Below are positions 32,269-44,355 of a stretch of DNA of 64,000 nt, piece by piece. A program made the translations under genes and the position numbers. The notes under the pieces were generated by a model. The model was not told where the DNA came from and ran no database searches. It worked only from the letters and a program-made list of their open reading frames with translations. This stretch comes from Larus michahellis (lineage: Eukaryota > Chordata > Aves > Charadriiformes > Laridae), in the NCBI RefSeq assembly GCF_964199755.1, contig NC_133897.1, forward strand, positions 138,266,125-138,330,124, given 5' to 3'. Positions within the stretch are counted from its first letter, which is position 1. The number at the start of each line of letters is the position of its first letter.

Positions 32269-32845
32269 GCAATCTTTTTCAGATATTGAAGAATGATAGG
32301 TCCCTTCCTTCGTTGCAAAGTTTGTCCCTGACCTCTGTCTCATAGTTGGTGTGGGTGCTGACATGCCAGTTCAGGTCTTTTTCTTCTTATCATTCTTCAC
32401 AAGTAAGCAATGTCTTTCTTGGCAACACCATCTCTTAAGAGCTTTTCATGCCATGGCTTTGCTTCTACCTTTCTTACAGGCTCTGCCTATGCCTGCAAGA
32501 CAACTCCGTCTGGTGTTCTGCTTTCTGCATTGTTGACAATGAGCAGGGACTGATAAGGTCTTACTATCAAACTGATGATTTCTCCAGGTTCTGTTTTCTC
32601 CGGATTTGTATAAGGCAGAGTCTAGTCAGACTTGGGATGTATCACAGCAGCGTGCTGAGGCAGCCCTGGTCACTGGTGGTGCTGTGCCCTGCAGAGTGAC
32701 TCTGCTTCTCTGCTGACCCAACAGGTCATAATTTCTTGGCTTCCCTGCAAGCCTGAGTGTTCACATGGGAAAATGGGAATATGGTACTGAGTGGAATGAA
32801 TCAATCCAGTTTCCATTTTTAACTGCAGCTATGCTGTTTAGGGCT
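32269..32845. other. spacer between repeats
   Basis: No gene supported; two overlapping plus-strand frames of 61-83 codons lack domain signals. Confidence 0.55.
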
Positions 32846-32938
32846 CGGTCCCTGCTTAGTGCAGTGGGGTTGGACTAGATGACCTTTAAAGGTCCCTTCC
32901 AACTCAACACATTCTATAATTCATTCTATGATTCTATG
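32846..32938 (+). mobile_element. short CR1 3' tail fragment
   Basis: About 93 bp: 'ggttggactagatgaccttt', 'aaaggtcccttccaactcaa', 'cacattctat' and a tail 'ttcattctatgattctatg'. It is the same end type as the 30.5-kb CR1 but in opposite orientation and severely 5'-truncated. Confidence 0.92.
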
Positions 32939-35900
32939 AAGAACAGAGATTATTCTTTAGCAAAACCTGAATAGTTTCACTCTCACCATCTGATGTATTA
33001 ATTTTCCATATGAGAAAAATTTATTCCTGTCCCTGATGGTGTACAGCTTACAACTTGGTCACTGGGGGAGATCAGTTTTCTTCCTGCCATTGCAGTAGCA
33101 GCACTCTTACAAAATACATTTATTTCTCTTATAGCTGCCTACAAAGGGACACTTAACAATCGTCCCTTAGACAAGCAACTACAATTAAGCAGTCCCAACA
33201 AAATTAACACTGGCAAAGTTTGAGAGCAGCTTTGGGAGTGACATAGGATCTTTTGTTCACATACTTCTAGACACTTAAATCATGCAGTTACTGTGATTCG
33301 AGCTTTATCCCTTCACTGGACAAAACCTAGGAATAGCATCTGACAGGAGTTAGAACAACTGTGGCACACTGTGGGGCAAGACCCATCTCACCTAACCTAA
33401 CCTGAGGCATCCAGCTGAGGTGCTTTGCTCCTGCCAAGGCGGTGAAGAAGGGCAGACGTGACCTGGAAGTGCCAGGTGGCAGAGTTTGAGGAGTAAACTG
33501 CCAAGTCCACTTCAAGCATGCTTTGTTGTCTTCCAGGGACATACAGGGGTGCACTATAACAGTAGAAGCCATGATACAGTAGGAAGTACAGGGCATACCC
33601 GTCACCCAACAAGTCTCACAGGAGTTGTGTGAATCACACCATGTACTCCAACTCACGAGTCACACTAAGTATATACAAGCCATGCATATGTATATGTCTG
33701 TAACCACATGCTTACGAGCTGTGTTTTAATAGATCTGTTATCTAGCCGAGTAAAATTGTTTAGTTATGAAGTGAATTGTTTTTGTTTATGTTATCCCTGT
33801 TAAAGATCTTCAGATGGGTATTTTGACTCAATGGACAACTGCAGAGAAATAGGCACTATTATTAATTAATTGTGAATACCTCTCTCTGAGGGAGTTTTGC
33901 ATTATGTTGCACTCCATTGTTTCTCTTAGATTTCTTTTAGAGACTGCTAAAAGCCATCGGATATTGTTAGCTCTACCATCAAAAGCATGTTTCTCCCAAG
34001 AGTCTCCAACATAGGAGGTTCTTGAGATTTTGCATGCATGGGTCACTAGCTTGAGTAGCTGATGCCCTGCAACAGCAAACAGGTCGTGCCTTTCCTGGTG
34101 CAGGCTCCCAGTCAGCCAGCACAGGTTATGCTGCCTAGTCACTGCACCTGACCATGACTCCCAATTAACTTGCTATGCGTCAGGCGGGTGTCTGCTCTCG
34201 ATCTTGTCTTTTTACAAAGCTCATACAATTTCAGGGATCTTGTTAGGGTATTAAAACAGGCTTCTTCACAGAGCAGTTCAGTCCACCTAAGATCTGAGTC
34301 CATGGCTTGGGAAACATCCAGATTTTTTTATTGAATATAGGGAAAGTCTTGGGTGTCAGGACATTGCTGAAATGTCACATTTAAAGGACGACTTGGTAAA
34401 TGTCCAGCAATGAACTGGTTATAACATTTTTCTTTTTTTTACTTCATGATGTGGAATTGCCTGAATCAGTAGCCTTGTTCCATCCCACGTGTGCCTTTAA
34501 GTTGTTTTGGTGCTGGGTTGATGCCATCACCCACAGCTCTCGTGACGACCTCTTGTTTCACAAAGAGGATTTGGGCAATTGCCTGACTACCTTACCCAAT
34601 CACCTATAACTACCTGGTCTCAGCCCATCCCAGCAGTGTTTCATATAGCTGAACTTTCCCATTTCTTATGTGATGGGTTACAAAGAGCGGCCTCAGATGG
34701 CTGCGCCACATCCCAGGGAAAGAATTTGCTCAGCTGTGTATTTTCTCAGGTTATTGTAATAACTATCTTCCAGTAGGTGATACTGAATCCCATCTTCCTT
34801 TCCCTAACCCACCTCTTACTTCCTCTTCCTCTAAAATATTTGCATTTTTCTGCCAGAACCACTAGGTGTCACAAGTACTCACATCTAAACTATAAAATCC
34901 TCTAAAATATTACCCCGGAGATCTTGATATCTTCCTTATCCTTATCGAGGAGGACAAGAATTGGGGCATAGACTTGCTGTGAATGTGGGAGCTGCTGGTT
35001 GTAGTAAAAAAATCAGATGCATCAAGCTGGTGCTTACAGAGCAGGTCCATAGCATTTCATGGCAAACAATTTAGCGTACCAGGGAGTTATGTCTATTATC
35101 AAAGGGCCTTAATTCAGCTAACCATAGGAAACCAATAAATTGGATGTGATCCGAAAGATCAACAGACTGTGTCTAACACAAGGAAATATTCTGGTGAAAC
35201 AGCATGTGTAGAAGTAGAATGCAGAAGGAGCTCCACCCTGAAAAAAGCTTGTGGTTAAGAAACAGAACAATCCTCAGGTTAAATTTAGCTGATTTTCAAA
35301 CTAAAACTGAGTAATCCATGCCACTAATGAGACCTGTCTTCCTCTTCTTCCCACTCTTGTTCCCATCTGTCTGTTTATAAACTAATCAATCATTCCGGCC
35401 TAGCAGTAAGGGTTCTACAGTAGCTGGGAGCATATATTCTCAGCTCCCCATCGGGACCTACAATACACGACTAGTGGACTCTGTGGGAGCCTGAGACACC
35501 GATCTTTTGTGAAGATGATATTTCAGTTTTTCAAATGTTACAAAAGGTATTTTTTTAGATTTTTTTTTCCTTAGCTCTGTAAAACAACATTATATTTCGT
35601 TATTTATTTTGTTTCAAGTTTCAGGCAGGCCTTTAACCCTCCAGTACTCCACTACCATGCTATACATCTACCTACATGTACACTATCTGCCCCTTTGCAG
35701 CTCGCCAGGGCATGGCTCAGTGCGCCATCACACTGTGCACTGAACAAACAGCACAAGAGAGTATCTTCTATTGAAAAGGAGGAAAACCCAAATCTTCCCA
35801 TCTGGGGCCTCAATTCAGCTGAGTCCCATGGCACCCACAGGCCTTTCCAGCTTCCCACTAACAGCTGCTTACATCAGCTAAGGCTTCAGCTGGAGGAAGG

Positions 35901-37152
35901 CACAAGAGTGGAAGGAGATGGCCACAGGTGGTGGGAAGTACACAGCAAAAGCAGTATTTATGAATATTAGTCTAGCTACAATCCTGCTGCTTGTATTATA
36001 AACTACAAGGTCACCCAATATCTTGCAGCAGGAGTCTGAAGGCAAAACAGCAGGACAGGCCGACCTGGCTTACCTACGTTTCCTCCCTCCCCAATTCCTG
36101 TAAGCCTCTTCTCATCCATTTCAAAAATTCTCTGCCAACTGTGTGCCAATGGCTCTGTATCCCATTTTCTGCCACATCACTGACTTCAAACATTTTACTT
36201 GGTTTGAGAGCATGAAGAGAGATGTGTGGGAGACAGGCTTGCAGAAAGGTTTTAAAGCTTCCATGGATCTGTTCTAAGCATACTCAGGAACCTTTCCTCT
36301 TTTTCCATCTTTTAAAAATGTTTTCCTCAAAATTAGACCATTTTTATACACAGAAATCTAAAATATTACATGCAGCTAGGGGCTTTATCAAATACGGTAT
36401 TACTGCATGACATTCAAACAGACAGACAGTGTCATACATCTGGAGTGGCCGATTATATTGTCATTTTAAGCTGGCAAGATGAGAGCATAATGGCTTTGGG
36501 CTATACCAGACGGTGAATTTAGGAACTGCAGAGTACTGCACTGCTCCTGGAATAGAATACATCACCCTGAAAGAAGCAAAGACCATTTACTCCTTTTCTA
36601 AAATAGTATTTTCAAAGATAAAGATTGACATCACCATGTAGCTGTGAGTTATTGCTTAATAAAACTCCATAATGCTTATTAGTCATGCCATACGGTGCAC
36701 TATCAGTCAAATTAATCACTCGTGCAAGACAGCTAATTTGGTCCTAAACGCACTATTTAGAATGAATGCTGAATGTTACTAACTGCTATTAAGTAGCCAC
36801 CTGCTGCACATTCATGACGTTATATTTGGTACACATACTGCAATAATCTAAACTGTGTTTAAAGGTAGAGTTCAATTCCAGATAATGTTTTGTTAATAAC
36901 CTACCAATGTAAACAAATACAATCAATTATGGCCAGAGGTAATTACAGTGTTGAATCATTTTCTTACAACACTTAAATAAAAATCAGATTGATTCAGAAA
37001 GATTTTGAACTTTACTTGTATTTAAATGAAGGTGTGTCCTGAACCATAATAGGTGCAATTACAAAGATAAGATTAAGGAGGTGCCACCTTTCTTCTGTTT
37101 TTATATATGTTTTCAGAATAACTTTGTAACAAGGAAAGATTTGTGTAGGCCA

Positions 37153-37186
37153 GAAATTCCTGTTCTCTGGGCAGAACAGGAATTTC
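37153..37186. repeat. perfect inverted repeat, 14-bp arms
   Basis: Arms GAAATTCCTGTTCT (37153-37166) and AGAACAGGAATTTC (37173-37186) are exact reverse complements with a six-base loop CTGGGC. Either strand could form a stable stem if transcribed. No flanking duplication is visible. Confidence 0.95.
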
Positions 37187-37439
37187 CCATGCAGAAATCT
37201 ATCTATCTGCCCTTACCAACCAGAAACAATAACTGAAAAAAAAAAAAGAATGTTACATTTTGTTACCACTGGGGTGTGCCACTTAAAAGGATTATGTTTT
37301 CTGCCCAGTAATTCATTCTCCTATGGCTTCACACTGGACCAGCGCCCTTTCCATTCATCTGGCACTTTTCATATGTGAAAATCAAGCCACTTGACAAAAT
37401 GCTCAGAGCAGTCATCGCTCTCTTCCTCTAAGAGAGAAG

Positions 37440-37540
37440 AAAAGAAGAATGAAGAGGCGCTGTTACTTGGCCAGTGCCACACAAACATAGCAGTCGAAGA
37501 CCAGGGGAAACAGTCTGTGTCCCTACCAGCAAGATTTATG
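37440..37540 (-). mobile_element. possible MIR-like ancient SINE
   Basis: The stretch around 'acttggccagtgccacacaa' and the following 'agcagtcgaagaccagg' resembles the MIR core (ACTTGCCCAAGGTCACACAGC..AGTGGCAGAGCCAGG), highly diverged. Low confidence without an alignment. Confidence 0.3.
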
Positions 37541-37821
37541 GCACCTGAAGTGTGTCATTTCGAAGTTAGTCCTCTGCTTTTAGCTAAGTAGTCAGGCTCT
37601 TTCTCTCGTCAGTAGGAAATTTTTGACATTTGCAGAGGCAAGTTCATCCTATCTCCCTCGCACACCTATTTTATAAGAGAAATTTTCCTAAGAACATGCC
37701 TCTCTTTCTCCAGCGGTGAGGTTAGCCTAGACAACATGCCTATCTGAGATACCCAAGTTTTAGACGACGACATTTAGGTGAGTTGAATCCCAGAGCTAGT
37801 GCACTTCCCAACCTACTGGTG

Positions 37822-38170
37822 CATGTTCAGCCTGGAGAAGAGAGGGTTCAGGGAGCACCTAAATACAGCCTAACAATACTTATGAGGAGATTACCAAGAA
37901 AAGGGAGCCAGGCTCAGTACTGACTTGTGTCGTGGGATGATGAGATGCAATGGTCATAAACTGAAACAGGGGAGCTTCTGACTGGATATAAAGAAAAAAG
38001 TTTTCCCCTGAGAACAGCCATACAGCGTAAGATGTTTCCCAAAGAACTGCAGGACCTCTGAACCTGGAGATTTTGATGGCTTGACTGGGAAAAGGCCTGA
38101 GTGGCCTGGACTGAACATAGAGCTGCCCTTGCTTTAAGAAGGACTGTGACCTCCCGAAGTCCCTCCAAGA
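37822..38170 (+). mobile_element. old, diverged CR1 fragment
   Basis: 'ttcagcctggagaagagagg', 'ttcagggagcacctaaatac' and later 'ggacctctgaacctggagat', 'ctcccgaagtccctccaaga' follow the order of a CR1 3' portion with many substitutions. The ATTCTATG tail is lost. Confidence 0.75.
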
Positions 38171-38279
38171 CTAAATGATTAGTGATTATGTGCTGTCTTT
38201 CATGCTGAAATATCATGTGGGATAAAATACCCATGCATCAGAGGCAGTCTATGAAGGTAATGTTGAGATGGACATTAAT

Positions 38280-38562
38280 CATAGAATAGAATCATAGAAT
38301 ATCTCAAGTTGGAAGGGACCCATAAGGATCATTAAGTCCAGCTCCCTGCTCCTCACAGGACTACCTAAAACTAAACCATATGACTAAGAGTGTTGTCCAG
38401 ATGCTCCTTGAATTCTGACAGGCTTGGTGCTGTGACCACTTCCCTGGGGACCCGGTTCCAGTGACTGACCACCCTCTCTAGCGAAGAACCTTTTCCTAAT
38501 GTCCAATCTGAACTTTCCCTCACGCAGCTTCCTTCCATTTCCTTGTGTCCTATTGCTGGTGC
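38280..38562 (-). mobile_element. CR1 LINE fragment
   Basis: On the plus strand it opens 'atagaatcatagaatatctc', then 'aagttggaagggacccataa' and continues with the reversed 3' block ('ccggttccagtgactgacca', 'aaccttttcctaatgtccaa'). It belongs to a different subfamily from the 30.5-kb copy. Confidence 0.93.
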
Positions 38563-40079
38563 AGGGTTTGGAAAAGGTTTAACACAGAAGATCAGATGCT
38601 AATAAGGGATCAAGGTCATATTTAGGTTCAGCTGGCACCTCCAGCAACTGAGTTTTCAGCAGCATGTCTGTTCTTATAAGTATTTGTCACAGCACAGTTG
38701 TGGTGGCTCTTGCTTTGGTATGTGGGGAAAATATAAGGAGTAAAATCCATTTTGGAATATAAGTGAGAGTGAAATAAAGAAAAGGGCACCAAAAAAAGAT
38801 AGTTATCTGCACTAAAAAGATATCAACACTAAAAAGATATGCACAAGTACACGGAGACATAGATAAAGGAGGCTCAGAAAGAATGGCTGATTGACTAACT
38901 GATGGATTGACTAAACGGACTGCACTTTCTTAGCCTTACAATGTAACATTTCCTCTGAAGACAGCTGTTGAATGAGATTTTTTTTGAAGAGTAGTTTTGA
39001 AAAAAGTAAATCAATATCTGCATTCAAGAATGAAAACTAAATGATACCGTAGGTGGAAAATGAAAAGATATTTTAGTAACAGAGGCCAGTCAGGTAAATG
39101 TCAGACAGGCAAATCCTTGAGCCTGCTGGAAATAGGTAATGAAAACTGGTATAAAGAGAATCTAAATGATGGGTCACTTAAATTCTGTGCAATTTGAGAA
39201 ATATTTCCTCTGTGCCCTAAATTCCGCAGAGTTCCAATCTGTAGCACTCTTGGCTTTTGCCTTGGGGAATGATACAGTGTAAAGTTTGTGCACAGGTTTT
39301 CCATTGGCTTTTAGGGCAGAATCATGCACTGAAAAAGAGCCAAGTTAATGTTAGATATTGATTTCTCAATGCATTGCTGGCGTATTTCCTATTCCAAGTA
39401 AATTGCACAAAAATGAAAAATAGCTATAAATAGAACAACACGGTATGCAAGAACAATATTACATTCCATGCCCAGTGATGCTGATGTTTTTGACTGATTA
39501 AGTTGAAATGTACAGTGGAAGTTATTTTCCTCATTAAACCACACATTTCTGTCAACAAATTTGCTCTATCTACTGGATAATAGAAAAAAAAAATGACCAT
39601 GATAGATTTTTCAGCATGGGTTTATCCTTCTCCTTCTCTCATTTGACAGAAATCTGTCATACCTCAGCTAGCGTTGTACCTGATTGAAAACTGAAATGAT
39701 ATTTTCCTAAATCTTGATGTGAGGAGGTTTGACCCTTTTCAGACTACAAACATGGGAAACATCCATGAAAAAAAGTATTGCTGGAACATTGTTATTTACT
39801 ATAATATTAATCTCAGAATAAATCAGAGGACTATGGCACACGACTTTGACAGGACTAAATTATTATTAATATCTTAATAGACAAATGATCAAGTGCTTTT
39901 AACTGTTGAGGGTCACCTAATTACATCCATTTGTTGAGCAATAAATAATGAGAAGAATGCTATTACAGTGGTGAGTGCGCACTATAAGACACTGACACTA
40001 ATCTTGCGTATTGCTTTGAGCAAATGCAATTACTTATGCATAGATCTTCAAAGCCATGTGCTTATGTATCTTTTAACAT

Positions 40080-40158
40080 CTCACTGTAACCTCTGTGCTT
40101 TTCTTTCTCATCTGAAAGATAGCATGATAATACTTCTCTACCTCACAGGCATTTATTG
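40080..40158 (+). mobile_element. MIR/CORE-SINE-like fragment
   Basis: 'aacctctgtgcttttctttc' then 'tcatctgaaagatagcatga' then 'taatacttctctacctcaca' follows the 'CTCAGTTTCCTCATCTGTAAAATGGGGATAATAATACCTACCTCACAGG' order of MIR with moderate divergence. MIR-type SINEs are ancient in amniotes, so a decayed copy in a bird is plausible. Confidence 0.6.
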
Positions 40159-41241
40159 GAATACTCAACACTAAAATAATGGGGTCATAGAAGTAGTTGA
40201 GGAACGAGGCTATGAGAAGGGGGGAAACTCACTAATGCATTTTAAAAACTATGCTAATCACTTCCTCCCACTAATTTGGATTAAAATTATGCAACCCAGA
40301 CACACACCTTCATGAGCCCTGCCTTAAACGATATTCTTTACCCCCACACTCACTAAAATATTGATGTGGCGCATGCAGAAATAGATATGGTCTGCTTTTT
40401 TGTCCTCAGATTCAGATTCTGAAAAACAAGGAAGCTTTACCTTTACAGCTTTTCCCTTCAGCTTTCCTGGAAGTCTCCATCGCTCAGCACCACCTCACAA
40501 GTGCTGCTGATGTGACACCTCACAGCAGCTCCCTCACAGGACGAGGCCCTTTGAGCCCCCAAACTGCTCTGAAAGTGCCAAACATGAAAAAGATCCTGAC
40601 TACCATTTTTTCCTTTCAGTATTGATCAGGCTGTCGCCATTGTTAACACTTCAGAGGAAATGATCCCTCACAAAAAGGGAATCATTTTTGTGAATGATGT
40701 GAAAATGTGAAAATAACCAAAACATAACGGAGTTATTACAATTTTATATACTTCCATTTTCATCCATTGGAATAAAGGAGGCTACTTAATCTATATTAAG
40801 TAATATTTTGCTCTCTTTTAAAGGTTTTGTGCGGTTTGCAAGATATTGAAACTTTCTCCTCGGGGCTTTAACCACAGTCAGCAGCTCCAGTGATACCATG
40901 GCCCTCTGTTTTTAGGTCATGCCAGTGACTGAAGCTAATTGCATCCTTCTTACATGGGAGGGACCGTATTGACTTGTTGATGTTCCATTTTCCTATTTTG
41001 AAATCAAAAGTCCTCTGCAATCCGTGGAATGGATAGGCAAGTTACAGAATAATGATGTGCAACAATATGTGTCATCAGAAGTCCTGGGCACACCGGCGGA
41101 ATAGCACCAACTTCATTAAATACAGCTTTCTTGGTTCAATTACAAAACAATTGCAACTCAAATGCAAAACCATCAGGTTCTAAATGTCTAAGGCTTTTAT
41201 ACACACTTCATAGCTTCTGACAAGCGTTAGATGCATTTCTG

Positions 41242-41342
41242 GAGGTCATTTAGTCCAACATCCTGCTCGAAGAAGGACTACCACCAGTACCATGTTAGAT
41301 CATCCATAACTTTATTCTAGCTGGGTCTTGAAAAGTCCAAGG
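41242..41342 (-). mobile_element. small old CR1 fragment
   Basis: 'ggaggtcatttagtccaaca' and the following 'agctgggtcttgaaaagtcc' match the reversed CR1 3' block with decay. The tail is missing. Confidence 0.6.
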
Positions 41343-44244
41343 TAGTGACTCTGTTTGCATACATCCAGATTTGATTTGTTGTTATTCTGGGCAGCAGGTA
41401 GAATGCTGTATAAGAAATGTCTTCATTTGCATTGGCTAGGCAAGGGCCAAACCAGGAAGTAACAGCATCTCACTCTTCCATCCAGAGAACAGTTAACCCA
41501 GAGCAGGGTGGAGGTTTTGTAGTTAGGAATAATTATGGTGGAAGTGATATGTCATGAGAACTTATCAAGTATGTTCTGTCCTGTGTTCCTCTAGGCATAG
41601 TAAAACTCTATGGTGTTTTGTAGTCATGGTCTGTACAAGAGGCGCAACTGTCCCCAGGTAACTTGCACATCCCAGCTATTGCTCTCTGGTAAATACTGGT
41701 AAAGGCTCCTTTTTGCATTGGAGAACACTATAAATTTATGATTATCACCATCCCCAACCCATTAAGTGGGCTCAGAAGGAAACAGCTTACTATTATCATC
41801 CCGGGCAGGCCATTAGGAATTGCAGTTCCCAGTTTCTGAGAATGTGCACTTTTGGATGAATGGACAAGCAGTGCTGGCTTCTAGTGCATTATGGTGGAGG
41901 GGGCTGAATTACCGAATTGTGTGTTCCTCTGTGAAGGAAAAATGTCATTTACAATGTAGGTGTGTCACGTGTAAAACTTTCAGTAGGTTTCCTCAAAGTC
42001 CAATTTTTGCCTCGCTGAATGTTTCTCTTGTTCTTAATAACTTTCATCTTCCTTCACAAATTCCACAAAAGTTGGGCAGGAGGGATTTCTTCCAGTCTGA
42101 AAGCGGAATATTCCTTAACACATTGCCGTCCAAATCAAATAGAAATTTTATCTTAAAGGTGCCGTGGAAAAATTATATGCTTGCAGCAGTGGATCCGCTG
42201 TGTATAGAGAGCAGGTAAAACTGTCTGTATCGCCCTCCCAGTGACTGTCATTTGACTGTGAGCTGCAAAGGCAACTTCTCAAATTCCCTTTGCATACCCG
42301 AAGCCTTCAGGTTATTGCTGATTTCCTGAATCGGTACCAGATGTAGCGGTGATTCTCTTTGTCATCTCATTCCTGATATAAAACAGGGGCGGAACTAACA
42401 ATGTCGGCTTAGGGACAAAAGAACCTTTCCCCACAACTGGCCTGTGCTTGATTTGTACCACTAAACCAAGGCTGTAAGACTAGAAGCAATTTCTAGTCCT
42501 TTGGCTCAGCTTATCCAGTAAGTGTTCTTTGTTACTTTTTTGACTTTTCAAAATGGCTACACCTGGGAACAAATGTTTCGGGTCTCATTTCTTATCAGAA
42601 AAAATTGTAATACTCACTCTGTTTTCCCGTGAGACTCCTTCCTCTGTGTATTATTCATTTAATACCTTGAATTCAAGCAACTAGTCATTATAGCTGGCCT
42701 GTGAAAGTTAGAAAATGAGGAATCTGATGGCACGGAAATGAGATTTTTCTTCTTCACAAAAATACTTTCAAGCTTCAGAAATTAATCCCTCAGATTTTTT
42801 CATTAATATTGCATTTTGGAGCATAGGCAGCTAAAACTTCCATGAGATTGTGATTTTAACCAAATCTCTGCCTCCAAGCAATTTAAATCGCATTAAATTT
42901 CCTCTTACTTTCTATAAGCAAGTTTACAAAGTATTCCCTGTGATCGCAACCAAAGTAAAGCCACCCAGGCTTATCCAGTCTTTTTTTTTTAAGTCAGAAT
43001 TTACGATAATACCAGAACCTCAGTCTTTATTTTAAAAAAAGCAACTACTGTCTAGAAAGGAACATTTTGTCTCTCTGGAGATGCACTTCTGTTGAACTCG
43101 TTCAAACTGAGAGCTGTCCTTGAAAAAGGCTATTTGAGTTTAGCTCCTTCCTCTCCTGGCCATACAAGTGGCCAAACATTTTTTTATTCTGCTCAGATTT
43201 TTCAATCTTGTTCTCCTGCTGTTCAAATTAAATTCAACTTAAATACCAGTAACTGAAGCGATCGGTGCCTAGTAATGTGTGTGTAACCATGGCATCCAAG
43301 GAAGCAAGAGGAGAGCAGGTTCTTCCTTGCCCATGTGCCACATTCAGGAGATGCAATGGAGACCTTGCGTCAGCCAACCTCTTGAGAGATTGCTCTGAAG
43401 AAGTTTGTCCTGTGGGACACATACTGGTGCTGAAGTCCATGCGTGACAGAAAACATGTGGTTTTCTGTGGAAATCTGCTGCGGAAACCTGCTGAACAGGT
43501 GACACCGTTTCCAGCATGTCCCTCCTTGCTGCAATGCCGTGCAGGCATCGCTCAGCCAGGAAGGGAAAGGCACAAAGCTGAGCACTGAATGGGGAACTGA
43601 CTGCTCCTGGTAGCAATCTGGCATGTGGGGACATGTCGGTGTGTGGACACAGGAGGAATCTCCAGCCCCGCTGAAGGAGATGGCTGCACCCGGAGCAGCG
43701 GTCGGCAGGGTGGGGGGCAGCCGCTGGACGCTGGACATGGCTGCTGGATCTTGTCCCTCAAGAGCCCGTGGGAAAGCAGCTGGGCCTGGGCTGGTGCCAG
43801 AGCAGAGGGACTGCAGGGAGACAGACCATCCAAAAAATCCTGCTTAGGCATTTTCGGGCTCCTGTTTTCTCTTGATGGCATGCCGGCCTAGAAAGGCACA
43901 GCAGCAGGACAGCCCAAAGCCCCCCGCCTGCTGCTGGGTGACCTCCAGGGCCTGGAGCAAGAGCTGCTATTGCACAAGTTCAAGTGGTAGCCACTGGGGC
44001 ATTAGAAACCTCCCTCTCTCTACAGCAGAAAATGCTCTTTTTATTTTAGCCAAAAAAACCAGACTGCGGGCCTCAGTGCTTATCCTTAAAGGAGGTCACA
44101 CCATGTCTGGGCCTGGCTTTGCCGGCAGCGTTGTGCCAGTGGGTGTCCGGGGTGTCCCCAAGCTGTGGCTGATGGGTGACATGCAGCTGGAGTGGAGCAT
44201 GGCCCTGGCACCTCCCGAGTGCCCTGGCTCCCCGCTGACATTGC

Positions 44245-44355
44245 CATGGACTGATGGACACGAGGTGGGAGGTGGAGGAGCCCTGGGGCCTGCTGGAGGC
44301 GGCTGGAGGCCTGGTGGCACCCATGGTGTCCACTCCAGGCAGCAATGCTGGATCA
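44245..44355 (+). repeat. dispersed repeat, copy A
   Basis: About 110 bp that align with 46172-46285: both run ATGG-CTGATGG, then GTGGGA, GCCCTG, CCTGCTGGAGGC, GCTGGAG, CCTATGGTG or CCATGGTG and an ACTC/ACTGG end, roughly 75-80% alike over the best part by eye. I do not recognise the family. It could be a decayed LTR or other retroelement piece. Confidence 0.6.

Larger units (their letters stand above)
32939..37815. other. gene-poor spacer
   Basis: No exon I can support in about 4.9 kb. The notable items are a perfect 14-bp-arm hairpin (37153-37186), a possible MIR-like segment (37440-37540) and an AT-rich block at about 36700-37010 with FOX-like TGTAAACA and GTTAATAA motifs. Frames at 33327-33656 and 33828-34142 (minus) have no recognisable domain. 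Confidence 0.5.
38563..44240. other. gene-poor spacer with ancient repeat traces
   Basis: No gene supported. It contains a MIR-like segment (about 40080-40158) and a small old CR1 piece (about 41242-41342). From about 43600 the sequence becomes GC-rich; overlapping frames on both strands (up to 214 codons, 43872-44516 plus) look like composition effects. Confidence 0.5.

Noticed and set aside
31992-32318. 108-codon lysine/arginine-rich minus-strand frame
   Set aside because: Pure translation of the (CTTTTT)n pyrimidine tract complement.
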